A stretch of 64,000 bases of DNA from Gemmatimonas groenlandica (GCF_013004105.1 NZ_CP053085.1:3534001-3598000); one strand, 5' to 3'. Numbered from the stretch's first letter, positions 1 through 9,303 are shown. Program-made: numbers and translations. The notes: generated from the letters alone by a model not told the origin.

Positions 1-387
1 CGCGGCCGTGTTCAGTGCCTCGAGAAACGCCGGCGCCGACAGCGACGCCACCTCGGCGCGCGATCGGATATCCTCCGAGCACATGCTGAGCGCGGTGTAG
101 AGCTGTCCGTCTTCGGCGCGCACCCACTTACGGTCAACATCCAGCACGATCACGTCGGCGCCGAGCACGCTGGAGAGCATGGTCTCCAGAATCGTGTGCG
201 TCTTCACCGAACCCTCGCGGTGCGTGAGCGCGTCGAGCGCCGCGTACTCATGTTGCGCCCACTCGTGCTCGGTCACGATATCACCCGCCGCCGCGCGCGC
301 TTGAAACTCGGCGAACTGCGCGGCCAGATGCGTGGGCGGGCCGAGCACGATGGTGAGCTCGGTCAGGTCGAAGGAGGTGCGGTCCAT
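1..387 (-). CDS. Hypothetical protein, C-terminus beyond window edge
   Basis: The reverse strand is open from an ATG at 387 down to base 1, giving 129 codons with no stop, so the C-terminus lies outside the window. The protein begins MDRTSFDLTELTIVLGPP and is soluble-looking, with no signal peptide. I do not recognise a family. It is divergent from the GIY-YIG gene starting at 478, so the 90 bp between them must hold both promoters. Real coding is supported by third-position GC bias and by the absence of stops over its whole length. Confidence 0.6.
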   Translation of the reverse strand, partial: MDRTSFDLTELTIVLGPPTHLAAQFAEFQARAAAGDIVTEHEWAQHEYAALDALTHREGSVKTHTILETMLSSVLGADVIVLDVDRKWVRAEDGQLYTALSMCSEDIRSRAEVASLSAPAFLEALNTAA

Positions 388-425
388 CGGCGAAAGATGA
401 CGTGGCGACCGCGACTTCGAGATCC

Positions 426-458
426 GATATTTACCCGGGTGTATTGACAGATATTTAC
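426..458 (+). repeat. Direct repeat GATATTTAC, candidate operator
   Basis: GATATTTAC occurs at 426-434 and again at 450-458, a 24-bp pitch, each copy followed by a CCGG-containing sequence. The second copy lies between the -35 and -10 elements of the promoter for the downstream pair, so a protein bound there would block transcription. The repeat is seen directly; the operator role is inferred. Confidence 0.5.
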
Positions 459-471
459 ATCCGGATATAAT
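444..471 (+). promoter_or_regulatory. Sigma-70 type promoter, probable leaderless transcript
   Basis: TTGACA at 444-449 and TATAAT at 466-471 match both consensus hexamers exactly with a 16-bp spacer. The expected transcription start, six or seven bases past the -10, falls on the ATG at 478, so the mRNA is probably leaderless. There is no Shine-Dalgarno sequence, which agrees. Confidence 0.75.
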
Positions 472-477
472 TCATGT

Positions 478-867
478 ATGACCAATCCTGGCCCCCAAAC
501 TGACCGCAAAGCGCTCGCCCGCGACTACAAGGGGTCGCGCCGCCCGATGGGCGTGTACTGCGTGCGCAATCTGCAGACCGGCGAGACGCTGATCGGGCGT
601 TCCATAGATCTGCCGGCCATTCTCAACCGCGAGCGGACGTCGCTGCGATTTGGCGGCCACCCCATTCGCCGGCTGCAGCAGGACTGGAATGCGCTCGGCC
701 CCGATGCCTTCACGTTCGATGTGCTCGACACCCTGACCTGGCCAGACGACGCACCCGACTTCGATCCCACCGACGAGTTGGTACTGCTCGAGGCCATGTG
801 GCGCGAACGGATGCAACCCGATGGTGCCGGCAACTATGCAACCCGCAGCACACCGGCGCGCCCATGA
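478..867 (+). CDS. GIY-YIG nuclease-like protein
   Basis: A 129-residue protein of the GIY-YIG-like family. The GVYCVRN stretch near residue 25 matches the GIY strand, and ETLIGRSIDL near residue 36 matches the YIG strand. A following block (GGHPIRRLQQDWNALG) is typical of the small stand-alone members. Known family members adopt the nuclease fold, but the catalytic state of this short subgroup is uncertain. The stop overlaps the next gene's start in an ATGA (864-867), so the two are translationally coupled. The ATG at 478 coincides with the predicted transcription start of the promoter at 444-471. Confidence 0.75.
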   Translation: MTNPGPQTDRKALARDYKGSRRPMGVYCVRNLQTGETLIGRSIDLPAILNRERTSLRFGGHPIRRLQQDWNALGPDAFTFDVLDTLTWPDDAPDFDPTDELVLLEAMWRERMQPDGAGNYATRSTPARP

Positions 868-1469
868 GCGGTCATCTCGTCACCGCCTTTCGCGGTCAGG
901 AACGACTCGCTTCTGGCCCACTGCGCGAGGTGGCGCGGGTGGCGTGGCAGGCCATCAAGGACGGCGCATCAAGCGCCGTGCTGGTGTTCGACGACGCGAC
1001 CGGCCGCGTGATCGATCTCGAGATGCGTGGCGACGAGCGTGCGATGCTGGCGCATCTCGATGCGACCACGCGCGGGCCGGCGACGTCCGCCGCAACCGAT
1101 GTCGACACGCCGGCGCTGGACCAGGCACCGCGTACGCGCGGACGGCCCAAGCTCGGCGTGGTCGCCCGTGAGATCACGCTGCTGCCGCGCCATTGGGAGT
1201 GGCTGGCCACGCAACCGGGTGGCGCATCGGTGGCGCTGCGCAAGCTGGTAGAGGCGGCGCGACGTACACATGCCGACGATGATCGCGCGAAAGCGTCGCG
1301 CGACATCGCCTATCGCTTCATGAACGCAATGGCCGGCGATCTGAGTCAGTTCGAGGAAGTGATCCGCGCGTTGTATCGTGGCGACGAAGCGCGATTCCGC
1401 GAGCTGATCGCCGAGTGGCCGCGCGACATTGCGGTGTACTCGGCGCAGCTGGCATTTCCGGTGTCATAG
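864..1469 (+). CDS. DUF2239 family protein
   Basis: A 201-residue soluble protein of the DUF2239 family (function unknown). The start is the ATG at 864 that overlaps the stop of the GIY-YIG gene; an upstream in-frame start at 798 would lie inside that gene and is not needed. The C-terminal half (residues about 95-195) contains the conserved LPRHWEWLATQPGGASVALR block and an RFMNAMAGD segment. I see no catalytic motif. Co-transcription with a GIY-YIG protein behind a repeat-containing promoter suggests a small regulated module, but no substrate can be named. Confidence 0.8.
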   Translation: MSGHLVTAFRGQERLASGPLREVARVAWQAIKDGASSAVLVFDDATGRVIDLEMRGDERAMLAHLDATTRGPATSAATDVDTPALDQAPRTRGRPKLGVVAREITLLPRHWEWLATQPGGASVALRKLVEAARRTHADDDRAKASRDIAYRFMNAMAGDLSQFEEVIRALYRGDEARFRELIAEWPRDIAVYSAQLAFPVS

Positions 1470-1500
1470 CTCACGCAAGAGGTCTCGCGAATAGCGTGCG

Positions 1501-3015
1501 CTACTTGCGCGGAACCCGACCGAAGAAATCGAACATCGCCGCAAAGTTCGGCTCCACGACGTTGGTGTGATTTCCGCCCGGCACCTCGATGTATTGCACC
1601 TCAGCACCGACATTCTTGAGCGCCGCCACCATGACGCGCGAACCACCGACCGGTACGGTGGGATCGGCATCGCCGTGCACCACGAATTGCGGAATCGTGC
1701 CGATCGTCTTCGCGGTCGACGCCACACCGAAGCCCGAGAACACGCCGAGCGCCGACCAGATAGTGGGCGTTTTCGCGGCGATCGCCCAGGTGCCGATCGC
1801 GCCCATCGAGTGGCCCACGAGGTAGATGCGCGTGCTATCCACGGCGTACTGCGTGCGCACAGCGGCCAGCACGTTCATCACATCCTGTTCGCTCAGCGTC
1901 CGCGCGCGAACAGCGGCCGGATCATTGCCACCACCCAGTGCCACGCCGTAGCCGCCATCCACGCGGTAGCCCAACGGCGCGGCAATGATGTAGCCACGCT
2001 GCTCGGCCAACTTCGGCAGCGTGCCGCCATAGGCTTCGAAGAACGAGTCCTCGGTGGCGCCCAATCCGTGCAATGCGACAATCAGCGGCAGTGGCTTCTT
2101 CGCTGAGTACGCCGTCGGTATGTAGAGACGGTACGGCATGATCTCGTCGGCCGCTTCGAGGCGGTAGTGCCGCTTGAGATCGCCGGTCCGCCCGACCCAC
2201 GGGTTCTTGCCTGCCGTCACCGACTTCAACAGCGACTCCGCAGCGGCGAAGTCACGCGCCGCGTTGAAGGTGCCGAGTGCCACGCGGCTCGCGTTCACGG
2301 TGCGCATGCGGTCGATCGGAAAGAGCACATCCGACCGCAATGGCTCCGGCGCCTTGGCGGCGGCGGCTTCGAGCCGCTTCACCGACGCGTCGAGCCCGTT
2401 GCGCACCACGATACCGAGGTTGGCCGTTCCAAGCGCGCGCGCGCTGTCCAACAGCTCGACGGTCACCACGTACGAACCGTCGGGCACGTTCTGCATATCG
2501 GCGTTGATCGCGAACGGTGCATCGCGCAGGTCACGGGGCACGCCGTCGAACACACCGAGCTCTTTCACAAGGGCAAGCGGCGCGCGCGGATTCGCCGCGT
2601 CCCGCGAGCGCAGTGCCACGCGAGCGGTCAGCGGGCGCTCCAACGCGATGGTGGGCGAAAAGCTCTGCTCGAGACGCATCGTCCACGCACGCGATGGATC
2701 GACGATCAGGCGATCCGATCGCACCAGCACCGAACTCGCGAACTCCGCTTCCGGGGTCCACGGTCGCTTCTGCAACAGCGCGTTCGACTGCGCGAACAGT
2801 CGTCGCAGCTCGGACGTACGGCCGTACTTCGACGCGCTGGCGATGAGCACATCGAGTGAATCGATCTGCGTCTTGAGCTCGCCCGTTGGTTTGACTTGGT
2901 TCTTGAGCGTTGTATTCGTGACGCTGAGCGACAGAATCCCGGTTTGGGCCTGCGCGTGGACGTGCGTTGGCGCGAGACTGACGATCAGGGCGGAGGCCAG
3001 GCCCAGCGACCTCAT
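1501..3015 (-). CDS. Secreted alpha/beta-hydrolase esterase
   Basis: About 504 residues. The start at 3015 (MRSLGLASALIV) gives a clean signal peptide ending near HVHAQ; an in-frame ATG at 3045 is an alternative and neither has a strong ribosome site. The C-terminal 220 residues form an alpha/beta-hydrolase domain of the feruloyl-esterase/PHB-depolymerase-like type: oxyanion HGLG, nucleophile S403 in GHSMG, acid in HGDADP (about 451) and H483 in GGNHT. The N-terminal 250 residues are a poorly conserved, probably beta-rich domain. Expected to hydrolyse an ester or short peptide bond in the periplasm or outside the cell; the substrate cannot be read from sequence. Confidence 0.8.
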   Translation of the reverse strand: MRSLGLASALIVSLAPTHVHAQAQTGILSLSVTNTTLKNQVKPTGELKTQIDSLDVLIASASKYGRTSELRRLFAQSNALLQKRPWTPEAEFASSVLVRSDRLIVDPSRAWTMRLEQSFSPTIALERPLTARVALRSRDAANPRAPLALVKELGVFDGVPRDLRDAPFAINADMQNVPDGSYVVTVELLDSARALGTANLGIVVRNGLDASVKRLEAAAAKAPEPLRSDVLFPIDRMRTVNASRVALGTFNAARDFAAAESLLKSVTAGKNPWVGRTGDLKRHYRLEAADEIMPYRLYIPTAYSAKKPLPLIVALHGLGATEDSFFEAYGGTLPKLAEQRGYIIAAPLGYRVDGGYGVALGGGNDPAAVRARTLSEQDVMNVLAAVRTQYAVDSTRIYLVGHSMGAIGTWAIAAKTPTIWSALGVFSGFGVASTAKTIGTIPQFVVHGDADPTVPVGGSRVMVAALKNVGAEVQYIEVPGGNHTNVVEPNFAAMFDFFGRVPRK

Positions 3016-3145
3016 GACGAACGACGGTGTGTGCGGTGTGTGCATGCATGGAAGCTGCGCGACGGGGCGGCGGCTTGTCCAGCGGAATGCACAACGGGCC
3101 ACCCACCGTGTCGGTGAATGGCCCGCGCACACCACGTCATGGTGG

Positions 3146-3946
3146 TTACTGGTCGCTGAGCACGAAGGCACGCAGCGGTGCGCCACCGACATTGTTGTCG
3201 GCCGCGACAATCGTGCGCCCCGTGCCCGCCGTGATGGCGAGACTGGCCACGTTGATCGCGACTGCACCCGCTCGCGAGGCAGCCGCCGTGCCGGCCGGCA
3301 CCACGCGCACCTGATACGTACCGGCGGCGAGGGGCAGATACGACGACGCGGTCTGGTACGCGACGTTGGCCAGCGTCGGCGTCGCAGTGGCGAGATCCGC
3401 ACCGACGGCGGTGACGAAGATGTCCACCGCACCGGCCGTCGGGCTCAGATGGACCACGCGCACCCGCGCCTGACCCGACGCGGGCAGGGCGTTGTCATCC
3501 ACCGTCTGAAAGGCGGTGACCGCCGTGCCCGACGCGCCACCGATAGCGTACACGGTACGATCCTGACTGGCGGTGACGGTGAAGTTGATCGTCGCCACCG
3601 TCGTGTTGGTGTCGGCCGTCCGCTTCAGCACGAGCGCGCGCGAACCCGACAGGACGGCGGCATAGAACGCCGTGTTCGGTGCCGCGAGACTGGAAGGCGT
3701 GCTCTGCGTGTACGTGAGATTCACGCCGAAGGGCAGCGACTCGAGAATCGCGTTCACCCGCCCACGTGTGGTATCGGTGATCATGTTGACGAAGCGGACG
3801 CGCCCCTGAGGGCCCGAGGGCTGCAGCGGCCCCTCGGCATCGGTGGTACCGCACGCCGTTCCGACGACGGCCAACGCCGCGAACAGCGCCATGGTGAAGC
3901 GACGTGTCACGCGCACGCTCGTTGAGTTGATCGGGTTCATAGTCAT
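3146..3946 (-). CDS. DUF4397 lipoprotein, third gene of SusCD operon
   Basis: 266 residues. I chose the ATG at 3946 because a GAGGA ribosome site overlaps the stop of the SusD gene; a GTG at 3961 is possible. The N-terminus is a lipoprotein-type signal ending ALAVVGTAC, with a non-canonical lipobox. The remainder is Ala/Thr/Val-rich beta sequence with two DUF4397 units (motifs ARVRVVHLSPTAGAVDIFVT and AGTYQVRVVPAG). DUF4397 domains are known as cell-surface beta-sandwich modules. Placement straight after SusC and SusD suggests a surface accessory of the same transporter. Confidence 0.8.
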   Translation of the reverse strand: MTMNPINSTSVRVTRRFTMALFAALAVVGTACGTTDAEGPLQPSGPQGRVRFVNMITDTTRGRVNAILESLPFGVNLTYTQSTPSSLAAPNTAFYAAVLSGSRALVLKRTADTNTTVATINFTVTASQDRTVYAIGGASGTAVTAFQTVDDNALPASGQARVRVVHLSPTAGAVDIFVTAVGADLATATPTLANVAYQTASSYLPLAAGTYQVRVVPAGTAAASRAGAVAINVASLAITAGTGRTIVAADNNVGGAPLRAFVLSDQ

Positions 3947-3957
3947 GATGGGCGTCC

Positions 3958-5322
3958 TCACTGGACCTGGCAGCTGGCCGGGAACGTGCCCGGCTCAGTG
4001 GGATCGGGAAGCGCCGCGAAGGTGGCGTTGGGATTGGCATTGCGGTCACCCACGGCGTAGGGCAGCCAGCATCGCTGACCTTGCACCGGGACAGCCGGCG
4101 CCGCCGTCGGTCCACGAATCGCGCCGCGACGCCGCGAGTCTTCCCACCGATGTCCGGTGCCCAACAGCTCGTAGCGACGCTGCGTGTAGATCTCCGCAAG
4201 CAGCTCCGGCTGCGTCAGCGCCGACGTGAGCGCCGGAAGGCACGCCTTGGGGTCGTCCAGTCCGCGACCACCGGTGCAATCGGTGCGTACGGAATCGAGC
4301 ACGGCCTGCGACGCCACAAGATTACCCTGCGTGGCGAGCGCCTCCGCCTTGATGAGCAACGCTTCGTCCGGCATGTACACCGGCAGCGGCGCCTGCGGAT
4401 TGGCCCAGCGGCTGAACGGATCCAGCAGGGCGCCCACGCGCCCCGTCAGTGTCGAGGACGGCGTCACGAAGTACGTGAATCGCTGATCCTGCGGCAGCAT
4501 CGAGGTGCGGAACGAGCGGCGTACCGCGATGCCGTTGGTACCGCCCGTTACGGCCGCAAACGGATTGACCGTCGGCGCCGGAAAGGTGAGCACCGACAAC
4601 GCCGCACTACCCGTGCGCGCCACGTTGTTCGACGCGGCCAAGGCCGTCGCCTGATCGTTGGCCATACGGGCGTAGCGTGCCCGGTACAGCTGGATCACGT
4701 TCGGCAAGCTGACGCCCGGCGTCAGAATGCTGTTGTTGAAAAACGCGCTGGGCGCGGTCGCCGCCACAGTCGCCGCGGCCGAGTCGAGCAGCGCGCGCAC
4801 CACCACCAATCCGGCGGTCCGGCTCTCGTACGTCGGCGCGGTCACGCCATACGTCTGCAGCGGCACCTTCTGGTACGACTGCAACGCTTCGCCAAGCGCT
4901 TCGGCCTTGAGCGTCCATGCCAGCGCCTTGAGGCCGCTGCGCGTGCCCGGGTCGATACCGGCCGCCAACGCATCCGCGCCGGCCAGCAGGTCGTCTGCCG
5001 TACGTACGGTCCGATACACGGAGTTGAAGACGGCGTCGGCGATGCCGGTGCCCGACGGTACGGCGCCCTGCTCGGCATCGCTGATGGAGATCAGCGCCGC
5101 GCTGGTGGCCGCAAATTCGTCGGTGACCAGGCCGGCCGTGTACGCATAGTTGCCGTACGACGTCGCGAAGCGTGACTGCAAGCCCGTCGCGAGCGCGATC
5201 ACGCCATCCACATTCGTGGTGACCTGCGCTTCCGTGGGTGAGTTGGGGTTCTGCAAGTCGAGGTTGCAGGCCCCGAGCGAAATGGCGGCCACGAGCGCCG
5301 CACTCTGTTTGATCATGCGCAT
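3958..5322 (-). CDS. SusD/RagB-like outer-membrane lipoprotein
   Basis: 454 residues. The ATG at 5322 follows a GGAG about 11 bp upstream and lies 19 bp after the SusC stop. A lipoprotein signal (AISLGAC) gives Cys at about residue 19. The body has SusD-family features: helical TPR-like N-terminal part, the YMPDEALLIKAEALA segment, and the late EIYTQRRYELLGTGHRWEDSRR motif. SusD proteins cap the SusC barrel and capture oligosaccharide or peptide ligands at the cell surface. No glycoside hydrolase is adjacent, so the ligand is unknown; a peptide or other polymer is possible. Confidence 0.88.
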   Translation of the reverse strand: MRMIKQSAALVAAISLGACNLDLQNPNSPTEAQVTTNVDGVIALATGLQSRFATSYGNYAYTAGLVTDEFAATSAALISISDAEQGAVPSGTGIADAVFNSVYRTVRTADDLLAGADALAAGIDPGTRSGLKALAWTLKAEALGEALQSYQKVPLQTYGVTAPTYESRTAGLVVVRALLDSAAATVAATAPSAFFNNSILTPGVSLPNVIQLYRARYARMANDQATALAASNNVARTGSAALSVLTFPAPTVNPFAAVTGGTNGIAVRRSFRTSMLPQDQRFTYFVTPSSTLTGRVGALLDPFSRWANPQAPLPVYMPDEALLIKAEALATQGNLVASQAVLDSVRTDCTGGRGLDDPKACLPALTSALTQPELLAEIYTQRRYELLGTGHRWEDSRRRGAIRGPTAAPAVPVQGQRCWLPYAVGDRNANPNATFAALPDPTEPGTFPASCQVQ

Positions 5323-5341
5323 GAGTTCTGGTCTCCGCGGG

Positions 5342-8300
5342 TCAGTAAGTGAATCGCGCACTGACGGACCACACGCGCGGAATGGGATAACCGCCGAAGT
5401 CGAAGCCGCGATCGGCGGCCGTGGTCTGCGCCGAGCCGACACCGCCGGCGTTGGTGCCGAACAGGTTGATCTCGGGATCGTAGCCGCTGTACTTGGTCCA
5501 CACCGCGAGATTGCGGCCGGATACCGTCACATCGATGCCGTCCTTGAACAGACGACGTGTGGCCGGCACATCGAGCGTGTACGTGGCAGAGAGTTCGCGG
5601 AGCTTCACGAACGAGCCGTCCTCGACCCAGTATTCGAAGACGCCTTGCGTGCGGGCGTTGAAGCCCGGCGACACCTTGCGCGGGTCGCCATACGGCAGCA
5701 GCTCACGCTCGAAGGTCTTGGAGTTGCTGGCCACGCCGGCGTTCTGCGCGCGGGTGGAGAGATTCATGACGTCATTGCCGAACACGCCGTCGAGCAACAT
5801 GCGGAAGCGAAGCTTCTTGCCGAGCGTGAACTCGTTGAGCAGCGAGCCGAGCCACGACGGATTCGGATCACCGATCACCTTGTTCAGCGAGTCGTTGCAG
5901 GTGCCTTGGCTGATCGCCTGACGCTGCGCCAGCGTGGCGCCCATGTCCACCGCCTGGTTGCTGCGGCGATAGCGACCGAGCGAGTCCAGCAGCAGCGCAC
6001 CGGTCACGCAATTGCGTGCCGCGTACGAGCCGTAGAACACACCGGCTGGTTCGCCGGCGCGGATGCGATTCGGGTAGCCACCGGCCGACTGAAAGTCCTG
6101 GATGTCCAGCTTTTCGACCATGTTCTTGTTGGTCGAGTACGTCGCCGTCGTGGACCACTTGAAGTTGTACTTGTCCACGTTGGTCGTCTTCACCATCAGC
6201 TCGACACCCTTGTTCGACATGCTGCCGATCGGGAAGAACTGGCGCGAAAAGCCGGTGCTCGTGGCGAGCGGACGGAAGAACAGCAGGTCGGACACGAGGC
6301 GGTTGTAGTACGTCGCATCGACGGACAGCTTGCCGTTGAGCAGACCAGCCTCGGCACCCACCTCCCACTCGCGCGCGCGCTCGTTGCGCAGCGTCGGGTT
6401 GCCGAACGTCACGTCATTCACGAAACCCGGGCGGCCGGCGAACGGCAGCTGCGCGTAGGTGATGTACTGCGAATAGGCATTCACGATGCCCGGCTGACTG
6501 CCCGCCCAACCCAGTGCACTGCGCACGCGCAGGTTGTTCACGAGCCCGTCGCCATTGTTCAGGACCACGTAGGAGGCCGACAGCTTGGGGAACGCCTGCC
6601 AGCGCTCCGAGGGCGCGAACGTGCTGGACGCGTCGTAGCGCACCGCACCACTCAGGAACAGCCGGTCCTTGATGGCGACTTCCTGCTGGCCGAAGAAGCC
6701 CAGCGTGCGCAGTTCGACTTCCGTTTGTCCGGCGCTGAACACCGAGCCCGCACCCACCAGTTCACCGACCGGCGCGAGTCCGTTGGCGACGGCATTCGTG
6801 GTACGCACCTTCTGGCTCGTGTAGTTGAAGCCGCCGGTGGTGCGCATTTCGAACGCACCGATCGGCTTCCAGGAGTACGTGCCAATACCGTCCTGATTGA
6901 CGATGCGGTTGCCCTGAAACACCGACTGCGAGCGACCCGTGGCGTTGGGCGCCGTGCCCAGCACCGCGTTGCGCGGGATGAACTGCCGCTGTTCGAACGA
7001 CGTGTTGTCCACGCCGATGGTGTAGTCGAGCACGAGCTGCGGCATCGGCGTCCACGTCAACTTGCTCGATCCGATGAACCGGTCGATCGTCTGCGGGTTC
7101 TTGATGCGATCGATGGCGAGCAGCGGATTCGTGCCGAGCGCTGGCGGCAGCGGATAGATGCCATTCACCGGGCGGAAGTCGACGTTCGTGGGCGCGAAGA
7201 ACAGCGAGCCCATGATGCCGTAGTCGTTCTGCTCACCGAACGCCTGGAACTGGTTCTGCGTGGTGACGTAATTCGCCGTCACGTTGGCGACCAGCTTGGG
7301 ATTGAGCGTTTGCTGCAGATTGATGCGCGCGCCCTGACGGCGCGACGACGTGCTCTTGAGGATGCCATCTTCGGCCGAGGCATTCGCGCTGAGGAAGTAG
7401 CGCGTCTGCTCGTTGCCGCCTTCCACGTTCAGGTTCTGCTCCGTTCCCGTGGCGCGCTTGAAGATGTCGTCCTGATAATTGAAGCGCGCCACCGGCAAGC
7501 CGTTGGCGTCGAAGGGATACAAGTTGAACGGCTGCTGCTCGCGCAGTTCGTTCGACGAGTAGCGACTCGAGAGCGAGAAACGTGGCTTGCCGATGCTGCC
7601 ACGCTTGGTGAAGATCTGCACCACGCCGTTGTTCGCGCGCGATCCGTACAGCGCTGCGGCGGCCGCGCCGCGGATGATCTCGATGCGCTCGACGTCGGCC
7701 GGATTGAGGTCGGCCAGGCGATTCTGCGGATTCGAGCGACCACCGAGGTCGGTGAGCTGCGCCGAGCCGTTGTCGATGATCACGCCGTCGATGATGTACA
7801 GCGGATCCGAGCCCGAGATGAACGAGTTGGTGCCACGCAGGCGCACCGACATGCCGCCACCACCTGGACCGCCGGAGTTCTGCGAGATCTGCGCGCCGGC
7901 CACCTTGCCCTGCAGCGCCTGATCGAGCGTGACCGCTTGCGCGCGGCTGATGATCGTCGAATCGACCGATGCAATGCTGGTGCCGACCTTGCGCTTCTCG
8001 GTGGGTGCCGCCGAACCGGTCACAATTACTTCGCTCAGATTCACCGCACTCACCCGCAGCGTGAAATCGAGCTGCGCCGTGGCGCCCGCCGCGACCGTGA
8101 CCGGCAAGGTCGCCGGCGAGTAACCGATGCGTCGCACGCTGATCATGCGCGGACCGGCGGGAACGCCCACGATCACGTACTCGCCATTCGTACCACTGGT
8201 GGCCCCGACCCGGGTGCCGGTGACCGTGACCTGCGCCTCGGCCAACCCCCGACTATTTGCGGCGTCGGTCACCTTGCCGCGCACGGTTCCCGTCCCTGCT

Positions 8301-8395
8301 GCTCCCACTCCTGCCTGTGCCGCCAGTATGGCCGGCGGCGCAAACAGCGCCAACGCGAGTGTCATCGCGCTGCGCCGCACCTTTGGAAAAATCAT
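5342..8395 (-). CDS. SusC/RagA-like TonB-dependent outer-membrane transporter
   Basis: 1017 residues from the ATG at 8395, which has GGAG seven bases upstream. Order: signal peptide (ends LAAQAG), carboxypeptidase-regulatory-like beta-sandwich domain (about 35-120), plug domain with the SusC hallmark SGSDPLYIIDGVIIDNG and NPADVERIEIIRGAAAAALYG, then the 22-strand barrel ending in an aromatic (ARFTY). It imports a ligand delivered by the SusD partner using energy from TonB. It is the first gene of a three-gene operon. A longer in-frame extension to 8749 overlaps the promoter region and is rejected. Confidence 0.93.
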   Translation of the reverse strand: MIFPKVRRSAMTLALALFAPPAILAAQAGVGAAGTGTVRGKVTDAANSRGLAEAQVTVTGTRVGATSGTNGEYVIVGVPAGPRMISVRRIGYSPATLPVTVAAGATAQLDFTLRVSAVNLSEVIVTGSAAPTEKRKVGTSIASVDSTIISRAQAVTLDQALQGKVAGAQISQNSGGPGGGGMSVRLRGTNSFISGSDPLYIIDGVIIDNGSAQLTDLGGRSNPQNRLADLNPADVERIEIIRGAAAAALYGSRANNGVVQIFTKRGSIGKPRFSLSSRYSSNELREQQPFNLYPFDANGLPVARFNYQDDIFKRATGTEQNLNVEGGNEQTRYFLSANASAEDGILKSTSSRRQGARINLQQTLNPKLVANVTANYVTTQNQFQAFGEQNDYGIMGSLFFAPTNVDFRPVNGIYPLPPALGTNPLLAIDRIKNPQTIDRFIGSSKLTWTPMPQLVLDYTIGVDNTSFEQRQFIPRNAVLGTAPNATGRSQSVFQGNRIVNQDGIGTYSWKPIGAFEMRTTGGFNYTSQKVRTTNAVANGLAPVGELVGAGSVFSAGQTEVELRTLGFFGQQEVAIKDRLFLSGAVRYDASSTFAPSERWQAFPKLSASYVVLNNGDGLVNNLRVRSALGWAGSQPGIVNAYSQYITYAQLPFAGRPGFVNDVTFGNPTLRNERAREWEVGAEAGLLNGKLSVDATYYNRLVSDLLFFRPLATSTGFSRQFFPIGSMSNKGVELMVKTTNVDKYNFKWSTTATYSTNKNMVEKLDIQDFQSAGGYPNRIRAGEPAGVFYGSYAARNCVTGALLLDSLGRYRRSNQAVDMGATLAQRQAISQGTCNDSLNKVIGDPNPSWLGSLLNEFTLGKKLRFRMLLDGVFGNDVMNLSTRAQNAGVASNSKTFERELLPYGDPRKVSPGFNARTQGVFEYWVEDGSFVKLRELSATYTLDVPATRRLFKDGIDVTVSGRNLAVWTKYSGYDPEINLFGTNAGGVGSAQTTAADRGFDFGGYPIPRVWSVSARFTY

Positions 8396-8426
8396 CCGTT
8401 GGCTCCGATTCTGCGTGTCCGTCACG

Positions 8427-8446
8427 GGCCGACTGACCTGTCGGCC
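8427..8446 (-). promoter_or_regulatory. Leader hairpin upstream of SusC operon
   Basis: GGCCGAC (8427-8433) and GTCGGCC (8440-8446) form a 7-bp perfect stem with loop TGACCT, about 30 bp upstream of the SusC start. It could be an operator or a small mRNA leader hairpin; there is nothing further to decide between these. Confidence 0.35.
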
Positions 8447-8520
8447 ACGGTCCTGCGCGTTTGTGTAATGCGAGACATATAGCGCGGACGGCCGAACGGA
8501 ACCAGACAGGACCGAGAGTC

Positions 8521-9303
8521 TTAACGCCGCCGGTCGCAGCGCAACAGCAATGAGAGCGGACGGCGCGTCTCGGGGTGAAGCGGCTCGTGTAGGGCGCGAA
8601 TGCGCAGCCCCGCATCGTCGAGTTCCTGGTGCCAAGAGGCCAGCGTTCGGAAGTACCACGGCATGGCGTCGGGAAACGTCACGCCGAAGCCCTGGAACTG
8701 CTCCTCGCGCCAACCGCACGTGTAGGGCCCGTCGCCCATCGCATTCCACGGATGGACGGTCTGGATGAGCAGACTCCCGTCGGGCGTCAACCGACGAGCC
8801 AATGCAGCGAGCAACGGGCTGAGCGGGTCACCGAGCAAGGCGAAATTGCACACAATCAGATCCCAAGGACCCGCCACCGCCTGCGCATCGCCTTCGGCAG
8901 CCGCATCCGCAGCCGCATCGGCGATGATCGCCTCATAACTCACCGTGTCGTAGCGGACGCCTGGCATCGGTATGGCACAGGCGTGAGCGATCAAGCCCGC
9001 ACTGCCGTCGATTCCCAACACATCACGCGAGGGGTTGGCGATGGCGCGTGCAAGCCATCCCTCGCCACAGCCGACGTCCAGGACACGAAGGGAGGCGCGT
9101 CCTGCACACACGGACTCGATCGCCGCGACGATTGCGGCGTCGGTACCAGCACGACGACTCGGGATTCGCTGCTCGCGCACGGCGAGAGTCCACGCGGTGG
9201 CGTTCGCGTCCCAGCTGTCCCGCAGTCGCTCATCGAGCAGGGGTGACGCGGGCGGAGCCGGAACGAAGTCACCGGCGGCGGACGTTGAATCACCGGTGCT
9301 CAT
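8521..9303 (-). CDS. Class I SAM-dependent methyltransferase
   Basis: 260 residues. The SAM-binding glycine motif VLDVGCGEGWLARA (about residues 75-88), a following acidic DVLGIDGS and the DLIVCNFALLGD motif-II segment identify a Rossmann-fold methyltransferase. The substrate is unknown. The start codon overlaps the stop of the upstream DoxX-like gene (TAATG at 9301-9305), so the two form a coupled operon. Confidence 0.85.
   Translation of the reverse strand: MSTGDSTSAAGDFVPAPPASPLLDERLRDSWDANATAWTLAVREQRIPSRRAGTDAAIVAAIESVCAGRASLRVLDVGCGEGWLARAIANPSRDVLGIDGSAGLIAHACAIPMPGVRYDTVSYEAIIADAAADAAAEGDAQAVAGPWDLIVCNFALLGDPLSPLLAALARRLTPDGSLLIQTVHPWNAMGDGPYTCGWREEQFQGFGVTFPDAMPWYFRTLASWHQELDDAGLRIRALHEPLHPETRRPLSLLLRCDRRR

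Noticed and set aside
5150-8482. 1110-codon plus-strand open frame
   Set aside because: It is antisense to SusC/SusD, which have clear family signatures. Long antisense frames are expected in high-GC DNA, and its Arg/His-rich translation looks non-biological.
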